DNA from: Rotaria socialis | Taxonomy: Eukaryota > Rotifera > Eurotatoria > Philodinida > Philodinidae | Reading direction: 5' to 3' | DNA length: 64,000 nucleotides | Assembly (NCBI GenBank): GCA_905331475.1 | Contig: CAJNYU010003841.1 | Coordinates: 62,001 to 126,000 of the forward strand | Shown: piece by piece, positions 11,301 through 23,587 of the stretch | How the letters are laid out: each line of letters begins with the position of its first letter | How positions within the stretch are numbered: the stretch's first letter is position 1 | Notes under the pieces: model-generated | What the model was told of the DNA's origin: nothing | Databases searched by the model: none | What the model saw: only the letters and a program-made list of their open reading frames with translations | Program-made: the position numbers and the translations under genes

Positions 11301-12743
11301 ACAGACTATTATTTTTTTTGTATTTTTCATTGAAAAGACCACGTGAACATGTAAGATTTGACAGAGTATGTTTCTTAAACTAAGAGCTATGACTATCTTA
11401 TACAAGAACGGTTCTATGTTTAGACCAGCTATATTAGAATCCTTCATTTTCTTCACTTAGCGATGCAAAAATATTGAAGTGTCTCGATATATTCTTGAAA
11501 CAATCAAAAACTAGCTGTAGAATTTCGAAGACCTACGAAAAAATTTTACTTTGCTAAATCATTACATTCACTCTTATTTGATGAATATTTCTCTTCAACT
11601 TGATGGCATTGTCTTGAAAATAATTACATCCATTTGTTATTTGCAAACTGCTGTTTACCGTAGTAAACTATTCTGCCAGTTAACCAAATGATTTATCTTT
11701 GATTTTCAGCTAAAAAATGAATCGATTTTTGCTGAATTTTATTTTGATTCATCATCGTTGTCGTCAAGAACAATCGTATAAATTCTCGATCGTTCCAAGT
11801 AGCCTGTCATGCATCTCAAATAGAATGCATTCTATATCAGTTCGAACGCCTATTGCCGAAACTTGATCATTTAAAAGCAATTATTAAGTCTATTTAATGT
11901 TTAAACAGTTGTTCCTATCCGAAATTTATTACACTTCGCCATAGTTTTCATATTGAAATTCGTTTTATCCTTCTAAAGCACATGCACCCATACAAGATCT
12001 GTTTTTTGAGTTATTTTATGGCTCATTACTTTATACTAAAATCATTGATGAATTGATTTTTTTCTAGCTGAATCTCTTCGTATTCATCTTCAAGAACTAG
12101 GAACTGAACGTATGGATCTTGAAAAAACGCAGAATGACGTGATCAGAAAATTAAAACATATCCATAGTCGAATAACATTGCGACGACGAGAGGGTTTGAT
12201 TGATTCGATTTTTAATCGCAGGCATAATTCAATTAATTTCATTTTCAGCGCGTGATATGTGGAAGAAAAAATATTACCGGGAAAGAAAGAAGACCGTACC
12301 ATTGGAAGAAATTTCAGCAAAATTAAAACGTGATTTAGATCAAATAAATACGAAAATAGTACAATCTATTGATAGTGAATCAAAACAAACAGCACACGCG
12401 GGTAATGCAAAACTAGCAGAAATGGGAGTAAGAAAAAGCAAAGATTTCTTATTGGATTTGTTGGAATATGAATTTTTTTGTGTTCCAGAGTCTCGTTTCG
12501 CAAATTACACGTTTTCAAAATGAAATTCAAAATACTCGTAATAAAATTGATCTGGCAAAGTTACGCCTAACAACTGATATCAAAGTAATTATTGTAAAAG
12601 AAACACCATATGAGTATTTTTTGTCTATCCATTTATTATTTTAGTTACGAAATCAAGCTGAAAATGAGTGTCGAACATTAAAAGCAGAACTTAGTCAAGC
12701 TAAAATGAATCTTCATCATATAAAAGATCGGATAATAACCTAA
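8307..12743 (+). CDS. SPATA1: SPATA1-like protein with IQ motif
   Basis: Fifteen exons keep one frame and give 689 aa: 8307-8417, 8469-8575, 8632-8806, 8866-8880, 8945-9221, 9286-9301, 9401-9430, 9537-9815, 9878-9991, 10510-10827, 10963-11090, 12068-12193, 12249-12427, 12489-12584, 12645-12743. The N-terminal domain (RPDSAELVDLHIFIIPKSVW, SVGFVRVPPDIKLHQLR, PEIYLLEG) and the C-terminal coiled coil (ARDMWKKKYYRERKKTVPLE, RTLKAELSQAK) both align with SPATA1, whose mammalian form has been linked to IFT20 and sperm development. The middle differs: a charged coiled coil, an IQ calmodulin-binding motif (TIQASYRGFKDRK) and a Ser/Asp-rich linker make it longer than the roughly 440-460 aa mammalian protein. 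Two exons are only 15 and 16 nt. It converges on the minus-strand gene 67 bp downstream. Confidence 0.88.
9992..10509. other. Long SPATA1 intron 9 (518 bp)
   Basis: Unusually long against the typical 50-65 bp introns. The phrase GCGCACATT recurs twice (about 10072 and 10150 region), but I see no terminal repeats or coding match. Confidence 0.4.
11091..12067. other. Long SPATA1 intron 11 (977 bp)
   Basis: The longest intron of SPATA1. A minus-strand frame at 11223-11456 lies inside it but has no recognisable domain. No terminal inverted repeats were found, so I cannot say whether it is an old insertion. Confidence 0.4.
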
Positions 12744-12810
12744 AATATATTCTTTGCTTAAATATATAAATTATATTTGTTCAATTAGAAAGTTCCTTTT
12801 TTTTTAAATT

Positions 12811-13507
12811 TTAACGATCAGCTGTACGATAAGATTTTAATATTGCTCCATGACTCGAAAAAGCAGCAAGAATTCGTTGTTCGCTTGCATGTAATTGTTC
12901 TTTGAATAAATCGATAATATTATGAACGTCAACAGAAATTGTTGCATCATGTTCATGATGAGATTGATGTTCATGATCAAAGTTTTTCTTTTTACCATCA
13001 TGTTGTTCTATAACATAGAAAATATCAACTATAAATGAATAGAGAAAGACCGGAATTGTTTACCTGAACTATGATCCTGATCCTTCGAGTCAATCTCTAT
13101 TGCTAAAAAACAAGAAAGAATATATAGCCATTTAATTTTGCTCTCTTTTGAAAATCTTACCTGTTGTATCATCACTTGTTTGTGTTGCTGTGTCACTCAG
13201 AACAACTGCAAGCGTTGGATGATCTGGGTATTGTGCTTGAATTGCTAGAATATATTAGAGATCTATAAATATATATCTTCTTTTGGTTTAAAATCTATCT
13301 CGTAGTTAAAAGTTTCTTTCTTTATTCTAACGGAATTCAATCGACATGATTCAAATAAAAAAGAATCGTTGAATTTAGTTCTTAAAATATTCAGTACCAA
13401 TGGTAATTTCTTGAGTTTTACTTCTGGTTAGATTCTTTCAGTCAACAATTCAATTAAAACTAACCTGCAATACAGATTACAAATATTGAGCATAAAATTA
13501 GATGCAT
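12811..13507 (-). CDS. Small secreted His-rich protein, unknown family
   Basis: Four exons, 13465-13507, 13161-13244, 13064-13102 and 12811-13007, give 120 aa in one frame with clean GT-AG sites. The first exon encodes a signal peptide (MHLILCSIFVICIA); the mature chain follows with a Thr/Asp/Ser-rich linker, a His-rich segment (FDHEHQSHHEHDA) that could bind metal, and a C-terminal amphipathic helix (NIIDLFKEQLHASEQRILAA). I do not recognise a family. The secreted location and the possible metal binding are inferences from composition. Four introns respected by one frame make the gene itself credible. A TA/GA microsatellite tract (about 13585-13628) lies upstream of the start. Confidence 0.62.
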
Positions 13508-15798
13508 TATAATCGTAAGACCAATCGATATCAATAAGTGTAGAATATGAGAGTATACTGAGCTGTCGTGTTCTACTTGTCTCGTTATATGTATATATAT
13601 ATATTGGCTATAGAGAGAGAGAGAGAGAAAAACAAACGGAAAACACCATTCGCCAGACATTTTTCTCTGGTAAACTGAGAAAAGAACTGTTATTTCGACC
13701 ACTCCATAAATTACAAGGTCATCTTGCTATTTCATACGTCAGAATATAAAGTCAAAGGCCATTGAGTAACATCCGAAAAATAACAGCTGTTTTTATATAC
13801 AAGATTTGCTGATTAAATAAATAGATGATTTGTTGTACAGGTCATCAATGGCGAATTGGCATATGTCCGAAACGTACGACCATTTTCTCTACTTACTCTA
13901 TGTAACATTGTCAAGGTGATTAATGAGTAAGACATCAACTATGATATGCTATCTAATCAATAGAAGTATGTTCACTTTGACGTTTACAAGAAAGAGCAAT
14001 CGAGACAGTAAAACATAATATCAAACAATTGCTATTAGCTGTGATGTAAACATGGTCTATGGTTTATTTAGATCGCAAAAGAGCTAATTATTTTACATCT
14101 ATTACTTGAAAATACGTACGGAATGACTTGAAAACTGCCAATTGCCTATATCGAGTAAACAATATTCCATACCATGGCACTTGTTCATTGATATGCGCAA
14201 GTTTACGATGTCAACAAGTCGATGGTACTAATTTCCTCCATCAACATACGATAAAATACTAAATGTTTCCTACGAGTTAACGGCATAAGTGAAAAATATC
14301 TCTAGATTATTTTCTGCAAAATAGCACTACAATAATTTGTACAAACATAGAACAAAATCTACAGTCGACATTTTTATCGATCAATCAAATAACACTGCAG
14401 TATATCTTTGTTGTTTCTAACAACAATGGTAAAGATATTGGAATACCAAATCGTCTTGTGAAAATACATATTATATCGACTTTAAGAGCATTGTGTAAAA
14501 ACTGTATTGCAAATGCTCTTATGAGAAAATATATACAAATGTTTGAAGTGGCTCGAGTTTTTCTCGTAACTGTGATTAAATCTCATTAAAATTTAGTCAA
14601 ACTTGAAAAGACTCAATTTCATGACCTAATGATAAAGGTTTATGACTATTTATTTAAGTAGAATTTTTACTGTGAGAAAGACTTTTCCAAAGCGAAACAG
14701 TCGAATTGCGCTTGTAATCGCGTTCATCTTCGTTGGAACCTTCAAAAATATATAAGTAGTATCAAACATGCCACTATTAAAAAATCTTCTTCAAGTAACC
14801 ATAACATTTTATTAGTAGAGTTTGAATCTAAATATGAAAGGCGTCCATGATAGTTAGATATATTTCGTGATTAGATCAAGATAAATTTATCTATCTAATT
14901 TAACAGTGACCAACGCAGTTTTCAGTTAGCTAATTACCTCTACAAAATAATCATCACATATTTAAAATTAATATGTTTCGAGAAATAAAATTCTATGATT
15001 GTTAAAAAATATTTCGTAGCCGTTACTCTTTACAATATTGGTGGCACAACAAATGAAAGCATCATTCTTTTATCTCTAAACTGAAAAAAAGAATCCTTTC
15101 TCGACATAAAATAGACGTTCTTTGATTTGTTTATATCATGAATAGTTTGACTATCGTAAACGTAAACGATTTCTGCCTCTAACGATCCACTAATATACTA
15201 TTAGTTGCTTTTGTACCATATCTGTATATATATATATGAATGAATGTAATCAATAAAAACAAAATTTGATCATAGAGAAAATAACATTTTCAATTCATTT
15301 ATGAACTAAACCAAACAATCCTATATTTTAATTTCTAATCTATTTCAACACGAACAATAATAATAATAATAATAATAATAATTACACTTCAAATAAAACA
15401 AAAGAAAAAAAAGCACAAGATAAGAAACGAAATTGGCAAAAATGTCAAACTAAGTTCATTTACTAATCTAGTCATACATCGATTCAGATAAAATGCATTC
15501 ATGATTGATACCATAGAAATACATAGGATATATAAGATATCCTCGATAGGATTCGATGTATCTTGATTTGTCATTCTTCAATAGTGTAAATAAACGAGCT
15601 GGCACTTGTGTCTTGTACATGCTTTTTTTTCTTTATTATGCAGGAGAATATTTGCAGTTGTATGAGATTAATATTCATATATTAATGATTACATCCAAAT
15701 TATGGAATGGATAATTGGAATGAAAGAAATAATCCATTAGCAGACATTATTTTCTATGTGTAAAAAATAGTCTAGTTTTTCTCCGAGTATTCCTAATA
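13508..15798. other. Intergenic, microsatellites only
   Basis: A 2.3-kb AT-rich stretch. It holds (TA)n and (GA)n tracts near 13585-13628 and an (AAT)n tract at about 15355-15382. A 61-codon minus-strand frame at 15389-15574 has no support and probably lies in the 3' flank of the next gene. Confidence 0.5.
15355..15382. repeat. (AAT)n microsatellite
   Basis: About nine uninterrupted AAT units read directly from the sequence. Confidence 0.9.
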
Positions 15799-17079
15799 TC
15801 AATAAACTGGATATGATGGCATTCGATGAGCAGGAATGCTATTGTTTTTGTTATTATTATTATTTAGAATCGGTGTTGGTCGATAGAATTGTTGATGCAA
15901 ACGATCTATTAATGTCGATGATTTTTGATTAACTGACTCAAGACGTGAACGTCTTTGTTGTGGTTGATGAGAATTATTGAGAAAATCGCTTGTTAATTTG
16001 GTTGATGTTAATAAAACCGATAGAGGTGACAAATGATTTTCACGATAGCGTTCTGAATTTGGAACAGAATGCTGCAATGAAATATCACGTCGATGTGGAC
16101 GTCTTGTTCGTTGTTTTTGAGATGATGATAATGATGAAATAAAGTCAATATCATGAGAATTTCTGTTACCTTGATAACGAGGATCAGTACTACATGAACG
16201 TTTTGAAACTATTGGTTTTTTATCCGTAATCATTTCTTTTCGTTCGTTCGAAGATGAACTCGATCGAATCGTCGTTGCTGATAGAACTTGTTTACGAGCA
16301 CGACGACGACGTTTACGATTTGTACTTGATGATGATATATTAATAGCATCATCGTCACTTGATTGACAGTTTGTTGGAGGTGATGTCAACGGTGGTGGCG
16401 GTGGTGGTGATGGTGGCGGCAACAGTGGTGTTGGTGCTACTGAAACTAATGTTGTTGTAGTACAAAGAGGTTTGACAGGAGATATTAATTGTGGCGAAGA
16501 TACCTTTGATGTGATGGTTATTGAAACAACGTGTCGTTTTATTGGACTCATAACTGCAATACTTGTTTTGAGCGGTGAAACATTATTTGTTGTTAGTTGT
16601 GAAGATTTTGATGAATGCAAATTTTCGTAATCATCATCGTTAGACTCAACAGATACTTGTATTTTTGATGAAGGCTGAACAGTCATTTGAGTAGATTTTT
16701 TATTCTGTTGTGAAGATGTAGCAGCTAAATATTGTTCACATTCAAGTGTTAATGCACGAAATAAATCATCTAACGTTGACGAATTTAGAAGTGGTTGATG
16801 TTGTTGTTCTTTGTCAGCTTGATCAATATGATGATGTTGGCGACGACGATGATGATGATGATGATGTTTCAATGATGAAGAATTACGACGTGGTGGCAAT
16901 GGTACTGTTGTTACCATGCCTGAAGGCAATACTGATGAAGGATATGGATCGCATTGTGGAAATGTCAATTTGGATAATGGTTGTATTGAAGTTTCTTGAT
17001 TAATTCCATTAGTCGACGTTGATGGTTCATTTTTAACAATATCCGATAAAAGTACATCAAGTCGATTAATTGCATTCAT
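15799..17079 (-). CDS. Low-complexity, mostly disordered 426-aa protein
   Basis: A single uninterrupted frame. The N-terminus is MNAINRLDVLLSDIVKNEPS. Ordered-looking segments are few: the N-terminal helix and STLDDLFRALTLECEQYLAA near residue 101-121, which looks like a short conserved helix. The rest is homopolymer-like: a His tract at residues 73-78 and 82-84 (from GAT/ATG triplets at about 16838-16866), a Pro-rich run (PPPSPPPPPPL), an RKRRRRARK basic patch that could be a nuclear localisation signal, Ser-rich and Asn-rich tracts, and the C-terminus RMPSYPVY. I cannot assign a function; a nuclear scaffold or regulatory role is only a guess from composition. A TTTTAG acceptor lies 17 bases before the ATG, so a 5'-UTR exon or trans-splicing is likely. 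Confidence 0.72.
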   Translation of the reverse strand: MNAINRLDVLLSDIVKNEPSTSTNGINQETSIQPLSKLTFPQCDPYPSSVLPSGMVTTVPLPPRRNSSSLKHHHHHHRRRQHHHIDQADKEQQHQPLLNSSTLDDLFRALTLECEQYLAATSSQQNKKSTQMTVQPSSKIQVSVESNDDDYENLHSSKSSQLTTNNVSPLKTSIAVMSPIKRHVVSITITSKVSSPQLISPVKPLCTTTTLVSVAPTPLLPPPSPPPPPPLTSPPTNCQSSDDDAINISSSSTNRKRRRRARKQVLSATTIRSSSSSNERKEMITDKKPIVSKRSCSTDPRYQGNRNSHDIDFISSLSSSQKQRTRRPHRRDISLQHSVPNSERYRENHLSPLSVLLTSTKLTSDFLNNSHQPQQRRSRLESVNQKSSTLIDRLHQQFYRPTPILNNNNNKNNSIPAHRMPSYPVY

Positions 17080-18310
17080 TTTTACGATTGAAGTCTAAAA
17101 CATATGGATGCATTTGCCATATTCATTATTTATTGGTCTTGTCTTTTTTTACACATGAATAGCGTTTTGTTTGCAAACTATTCTTATCATGATAATTTTA
17201 CTTATCTTACAATCATATGTATCAGTAGTGTTATCAAATAAAAATGATAGAATTATTCTAAATTTCGATACATACTCACCATTATTAATTCGATTATTGA
17301 TAATATCTATGAAAAATTATATTTATTGCAACCTAAACTATGTACTATTCATTCATACTAGTTGAGCCAATAGTAATAACAACGCAAGACTACTAGATAA
17401 ATATCATCCAGAGAAGAAAAGCTAGTATAGGTTTTTTTCTTCTACTTGTCAATGAAAAAACCTCTAAGAAGAAAAGGAAGGTCACATAGATTAACGTTTT
17501 CTGATGGAATAATCAAGGATGATAACTCATATTTCTTTCTATGGCATACAGGCCATGAGTCCTAGTAAAATGCGCACAGATGAGAAAAAGAAGAAGACAA
17601 CGTGTAAGCAAGAGAGAGAGAGAGAGCACGATGATTATCACCATTTGTGTCTGTCATTCGAGTCTCTGTGCAGTGACGCCATCGAACATCAACAATGACC
17701 ACATACCCATCTTTTAACATATGAGACGCTTCCGGCGACTGATGAACATTGTTGCTATTTTTTTTTGTAATGTAGAAAGCGAAGAATATGGCATTACTAA
17801 TTTATTCGTTTCTTCTTTATTGTATATATGTATAGATTGCTGACATGAGAAGCAGCACACTCAAGATATATTAAGGAAAGATTTCATCATCACTTCCTAT
17901 TCTTTCTTTGCCGATGCCCTATTGAATATAGTAACATCTTCGATGTATACGCATGTACATATAATTGTGCTATGACTGCCGTCTCAATCTTTTCTTTCTC
18001 TGTCATTTTCTATTCAATGTCAATAGGATTGTTTGGCATACAATAAATGTTCAAGAATCTTCCCACTATTAACTATAGTTATAGATCAGGGATATATATA
18101 GATAGATAGAGAGAGAATATCTTATATAATAATTAATTGAGAAGTATGAGAAATATCTTGTATTCTATGCCATATGTTCAATACATTAGTAGATTTTTAA
18201 AAAAATTTGATTACAATATTTTATTTAACCAAATCCCAATAATTATCTTAATTAAAATGAAAACAAACTAAAATAAATATCACAATAAAAAAATTTTGAA
18301 ATTTAATGAA
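17080..18310. other. Intergenic, microsatellites only
   Basis: Contains GA-rich microsatellite stretches at about 17611-17627 and 18095-18116, and the TTTATT at 18220-18225 that is the probable poly(A) signal of the minus-strand AASS gene. No further gene is supported. Confidence 0.5.
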
Positions 18311-21202
18311 TTATTTTTGAACTGTTTTTTCACTCCATGTTATTCCTTCACGTTGAAGTTCATTTAAAATTGGTTTATAAATTGTACGCTTAACTGGCAC
18401 AACGACACCACGCTCATAAATTTCATCTTAAGAGAAAATTTTTATCTCAAAAATTTTCTTAAAAACTAAATTTCAAACATACTTTCAAGAAGCATTCGAG
18501 TAGCGATAGCAGCTGGTAAACCAACTGTTTTTGACATAGCCGAATGTTTCTGATCACCATAAATAACCATATCGATGGTTTTCAATTCATTTTCCGTTTG
18601 TGATACGGATGGCCATGTAACACCAACTTGATGGTGAAGAATAACCAGATCACGCTCATTTTGTCCGTAGGTTAAACGTTTCGCTAACCAATTACTCAAT
18701 GTATCCAATGGATTGGAACGTTTTTCAATAAGAACATCTTCTGAGAGAATGCCGAGTCTAAATGAAAAACCGGAGAACACGAATTTTATTTTTAAAGTGA
18801 AATCAGATTTCTTCTATATTACTGTTCGATAGTTTGTAATTGATTATCATTCTGTAATTTTTGATGAATAACAGATCGAAGTGTATTCGTTGATGTATCC
18901 CGTTTTAAACTTAATAAATCGCACATAAATTCTTTCCATGTAAGATTATCGTTCGATTGTAAACTTGGATGTGGACTATCACTAAGTAGACCAAGTCGAA
19001 TTAAGCCAAGTACATTTTGACAAAAGCCCTTAAATAAAATGTTCAATTTGTTGTTGAAAATCTTTTAATTGCTTTGTGTTTTCTACTTTACTTTATATCT
19101 AAGAGTTCCTCGAAGTATGGTATGTACGGTATCAAGTTGCAATGAATCAATATATGTTGTACTATCTCGATTTGGATAACATTCAAGATTAAAACCTGGA
19201 AGAAAATTCGCTGCTGTACATCCATTTTCAATGACTCCACCGTTAGCTTCAAGTTGAACGATCTAATTTAACATAGTCATATAAAGAATTATTTTATCAT
19301 GTTGCTTTTCTTACTTTGCTTTTTAGTAAATATTTGGCTGGATTAAGTAATGCTGTAAGAACACCACGAGGTGACCAACTAGAGTAAAAGAAAAACAGTG
19401 AATTTTTATAACAATTAGAATACAAATTTCGTTTTACCTAAATTTATATCGTAGAGGATTATCAGCATATTCTGGCGCTGGTAAACCACCACAATAGGAC
19501 ACGTAGGAATCGATACGACCACCATCATCACGAATTATTTCAAATAATTCCATGGCAAGCATATGATCAATGCCAGGATCTAATCCAACTTCGTTTAATA
19601 AAGTTACACCAGCTGCTAAAGCTCTAAAATAAAATATTTCGTCCAAAACAAATTCGAGTTTTTGTTCTCTTGACATACTCGTCGTGTAAACTTTTCATTT
19701 TCGGTGATACGTAACTTGTTGTTACCATATGACGACGATGTTTTATACATAGTGCAGCAATATTAGGATGAAGTCCAAATGGTAATAGTGAAACAACACA
19801 GTCATGCTCTTTCACTAGTTTATCAAGTTCACTTTCACTACGTGTTACATCAAGTAGTACTGGTGTTACTCGAGGATTTGTTGCTGCAAGTCGATCAGCT
19901 TCTTGTTTGATGGCGCTAACAACAGTAACATTGATCTGTTCATTACGTGTTAAATATTCAACGACAGGACCGCTGACAAAGCCAGCGCCTAATACAAGTA
20001 TACGTTTTTCAACGGAGAACTTCATTGCTTTTGATCTGAAGAAGAAAAGAAAAGAAAATAAGACGAATATATAGATGGTTCGATTCAATGTCAAGTTTTT
20101 GTTTTTTGCACCTTCGTTGTTCTCGAAGTTGTGTTATATAAGAATATTTTGGTGTCAATTGACCATTTGCTGTCAAAGTTGCCTACGTACAGTTGGAAGA
20201 AAAAATTATTCTTTATGTACAAGTCTAATAAAGACAACAAAAGATTATAGAGTGAGATTTTTCGAAGTGAATGTTCTATGGGTTCGATGTTCAATAGTTG
20301 GCAATTCTACAGGTATTATTGAATTTTACTAATCTATGAGAAATAGAGTTTTCTTTAATGAAAAGCATAAACTGAAACATCATTTCAATTTAAAAACTTC
20401 CAACTACTAAATACATACAACATGATTCGTCTATTTCTTTAATCAATTTTAGTAACATGCGAATGTCGATATAGACATTTGACGATCATAGAAATATTGA
20501 TACATGTCTAATCTCGATAAATACAGTACAGATTATAAGTAAGCAACATTTCATTTTTTCTCCCGTATAAATTAGATTCTATCAGTTTGACTTACGTCTC
20601 GAATAACCCGAGGTACATTTGTTTGCATTTGAAAATTTTTTGTAGCATCTACTTCAAGTAGTTTTGGTATTAATGGAAGTAATTTTGAACCAAAATAAGT
20701 AGTTGCTTCTAATGGTAATTGTGTTGGCATGTTATCAATCGAACAAACTAATACACCAGGGCCGTCAAAGCTGTATTGAAAACTTTGTCTTTTTCTCTAT
20801 TCTATTTGAATAATGTATTAATTACCTTTCCATAGATGTATTTGTTTTATGATTGTATAGTAGAAATGGATGATCAATAGTTGTTGTATGCTGAACTATT
20901 TCAATGCTACCACATTTATCAGCTGTTATATCGCAAATAGCTAAAAGTCGATGAGGTAATGTTGGACAACCAGATCTTAGATCACTTTGTGTCCATTCTG
21001 GTGGTGGAGTTAATAGTTGATTTGCATTACCAATACGAAGTAATTTTGGTTGAGTTGGTTCCCAATAAATTCCATTGATGATACATGAAGCGTATGGAGC
21101 GATCTATAGAAATTAATGCGTCTCAAAAAATCAATTAAAATAATTAAATCAATGAGACAAAAATCACAAAACTATATTTAGCAGCAGATTGATTTTCTGT
21201 GT

Positions 21203-21242
<40 letters not shown>

Positions 21243-22399
21243 TTATATATAATGCTTTAAATAACATTTCTATTTTATCATAAAAATAAGTTTCAATTCA
21301 TTTGTCAATTCAAATAACTTACTTGTGTTTTGAATGTTGATGTATATCTATCAGGATATTTAAGATATTCTGCCTCGTTATATAATCCAGTTTCTTTATT
21401 AATTAAATGATCTTCACGTTGAACAACGCATCCATAAATTTTATTAGTCGCTTTGAAAAAACAATAGAACCAAACGATTCATAATTATCTAATAGAAAAG
21501 CAGAACTACTTACCACCATGTTTAGCAGCTTGTGAAAGAGCTTTTGGATCGACATATTCAACTGGTAATTCACGAAAAACTTCTTGAGCACCCTAAAACA
21601 AATTCGTTAAACGGCGTACACATTTGAGTGAATGCTACTTTTACCTGCGAAACATTTCCTGCTCCAGTAAAAACAACTGTCAGCGGCCCAATAGATTTCG
21701 GCATGAGACCAAGAGCAATTTCATAGCCAGCATCTCGAATAGCCATTCGAGCTTGTTCATTATTTCGATAATTATGTGCTGGGCCAATATGCTAAGGGTA
21801 AAAGAATATTAATTGTAATAAGAAGAATGGTATGGCTCGTATCAAATATTTACCATAAATGGTGTATGATGACCAAGTGCAAGAAATCTTAAACCAAGTC
21901 CATGTAAAATATTAATCATTCCAACAACTCCAGCATATTTTCCGAAGGCAACTAAACGAACACCTTCATCATCAACAATTTTTTCATAGTCAACTAATGT
22001 TACATTTTTTTCTAAACATGCATCTAATAATGCCATATTATCTTCTTGCGCCTTATGTGTATGTGAAAACATGACATAAACTTTATTTGGTAATAATGCA
22101 TCGATAGGCACTTGTTTCACACCCATGATAACTGATGCTTCACTCAAATCTTCTTGAACAATAGCGCCTGCTTGAACATAGGATGAGATTGGAAAAGCAC
22201 GACGATTAGACGGTTGAATAAGAACTTTTATTTTATGATTTTGTACAAGTTTTCGAACATGTTCCGGTGCTACTGGAGAACGACGTTCCCATGGTGATTG
22301 ATCTTCACGACGAATAGCGATTACATGTTTAGAACGTGAAGGATAAGATGACGCGACTCGCAATAAACTATGTGATTTTAGACCTGATCGAAGAAACAT
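18311..22399 (-). CDS. AASS: Alpha-aminoadipic semialdehyde synthase (LKR/SDH)
   Basis: Fourteen exons rebuild a 932-aa protein (human 926): 21854-22399, 21645-21791, 21514-21592, 21323-21450, 20826-21103, 20596-20770, 20112-20182, 19679-20035, 19438-19623, 19315-19378, 19092-19262, 18823-19028, 18483-18757, 18311-18426. The N-terminus looks like a mitochondrial presequence ([18 protein letters not shown]). The lysine-ketoglutarate reductase half carries [39 protein letters not shown] and [20 protein letters not shown]. The saccharopine dehydrogenase half starts near residue 480 with a Rossmann [17 protein letters not shown] and continues with [38 protein letters not shown]-like YPNRDST and [13 protein letters not shown]. 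It converts lysine through saccharopine to aminoadipate semialdehyde in mitochondria. Both activities appear intact; the final exon is slightly shorter than the human end. Confidence 0.96.
21211..21236. repeat. (AT)n microsatellite in AASS intron 4
   Basis: Thirteen uninterrupted AT units inside the 219-bp intron between exons 4 and 5. Confidence 0.9.
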
Positions 22400-23587
22400 C
22401 TGAAATAGACGTCTACTATATTAGTATGGTTATCGATCAAACAACAAAAGATGAAATCTTCAAAGAAGTAAATTATTCTGGCTGCTTTTTTTACTGTTTC
22501 TAACAATATCATCAGAATTGCAGTATTTTTCAAAGTCTCCGATCAATGAAAAAGCATTGAAAATATTTGAAACTCTTTCTTTGGGAACGAAGCTTTTTTT
22601 GGTACCTATTTACCAAAAATACTTGTGTAGCTACTGAGAAAAATTCTGGTAAAAAACTTGATTTTCCAAGTAAATATCCATAATATAAGACTAGTTTTCT
22701 CAATATTTGATTAAAGCAGAAAATATCACTCGCAATACTTTGATAACCACTTATTTACTCAAGAAAATAAATAATGCACTAAGAATGCGATTGGTACAAT
22801 TAATTATGTTTCGTTTGATATCAGGCACATCTCTTTCTGCTTGCTAGTGTGTAAAACGTGCAAAAAAAAGCTCAAAACTAGTGTTTACACATTCTCAGAT
22901 ATTTATTTTTATGAATATAAAACCAATCATGTTTACAGTTGCAAAATATGAAAAGTAAACGGAAGATTTTATCTGACGCAATGAACAACGCATGTATATA
23001 ATTACCTCCAAAAATCTAGGATACTGGTAAAACATAGCAACGAGTTGCTTAATTCATTTTTCTAATTGTACGCATATCAATTTTATTTTGTCTATGTAAA
23101 CTTTTTTCTGACGTATTTATCTAATTTATGAAAGGTCCTGTCTCTGTCTTATTGTAAAAACTTTGTTTTTTCAAACGTCGTATTTTAGCGACAACTACTT
23201 CCTTTTATATTGCGGCAGCTGTTTTATATATGAATATATAGAACAAAAATAAATTATCCTCAAAATCAGACGAAAGAAAATCTATGCGAAACTATCAACA
23301 CGTTCTAATTAAAATTCAAGGATGATTTTTATTACTGTATTAATATGAACTTTATTTTACAGTCTATATAAAGAAACGGCTGAAAAATAATCCTACACAC
23401 AAGAATGTTTTCATTCAATCTATTCTGTTGGCTTATTCAATCGCGCATATAAATATCAATGTTTATTCACTCGAATACCTACTCATTCATTTCTACTCGT
23501 TTCGTTTTCGGTTCGTTCGGCGACGTGCATTTTTCTTGATCCTGTAAGATAAAAGGAAAGAATTCGCCTTGTTTTTAGTTTGAAACT
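22400..23587. other. Divergent promoter region, AASS / SLC33A1-like
   Basis: 1.2 kb between two divergent genes. AT-rich, no clear element or frame. Confidence 0.5.

Noticed and set aside
11223-11456. Minus-strand frame in SPATA1 intron 11 as a transposase remnant
   Set aside because: No DDE/D or helix-turn-helix motif and no terminal repeats around it.
16746-17003. Plus-strand Asp/Met/Val-rich frame
   Set aside because: It is the antisense shadow of the triplet-repeat part of the minus-strand disordered protein.
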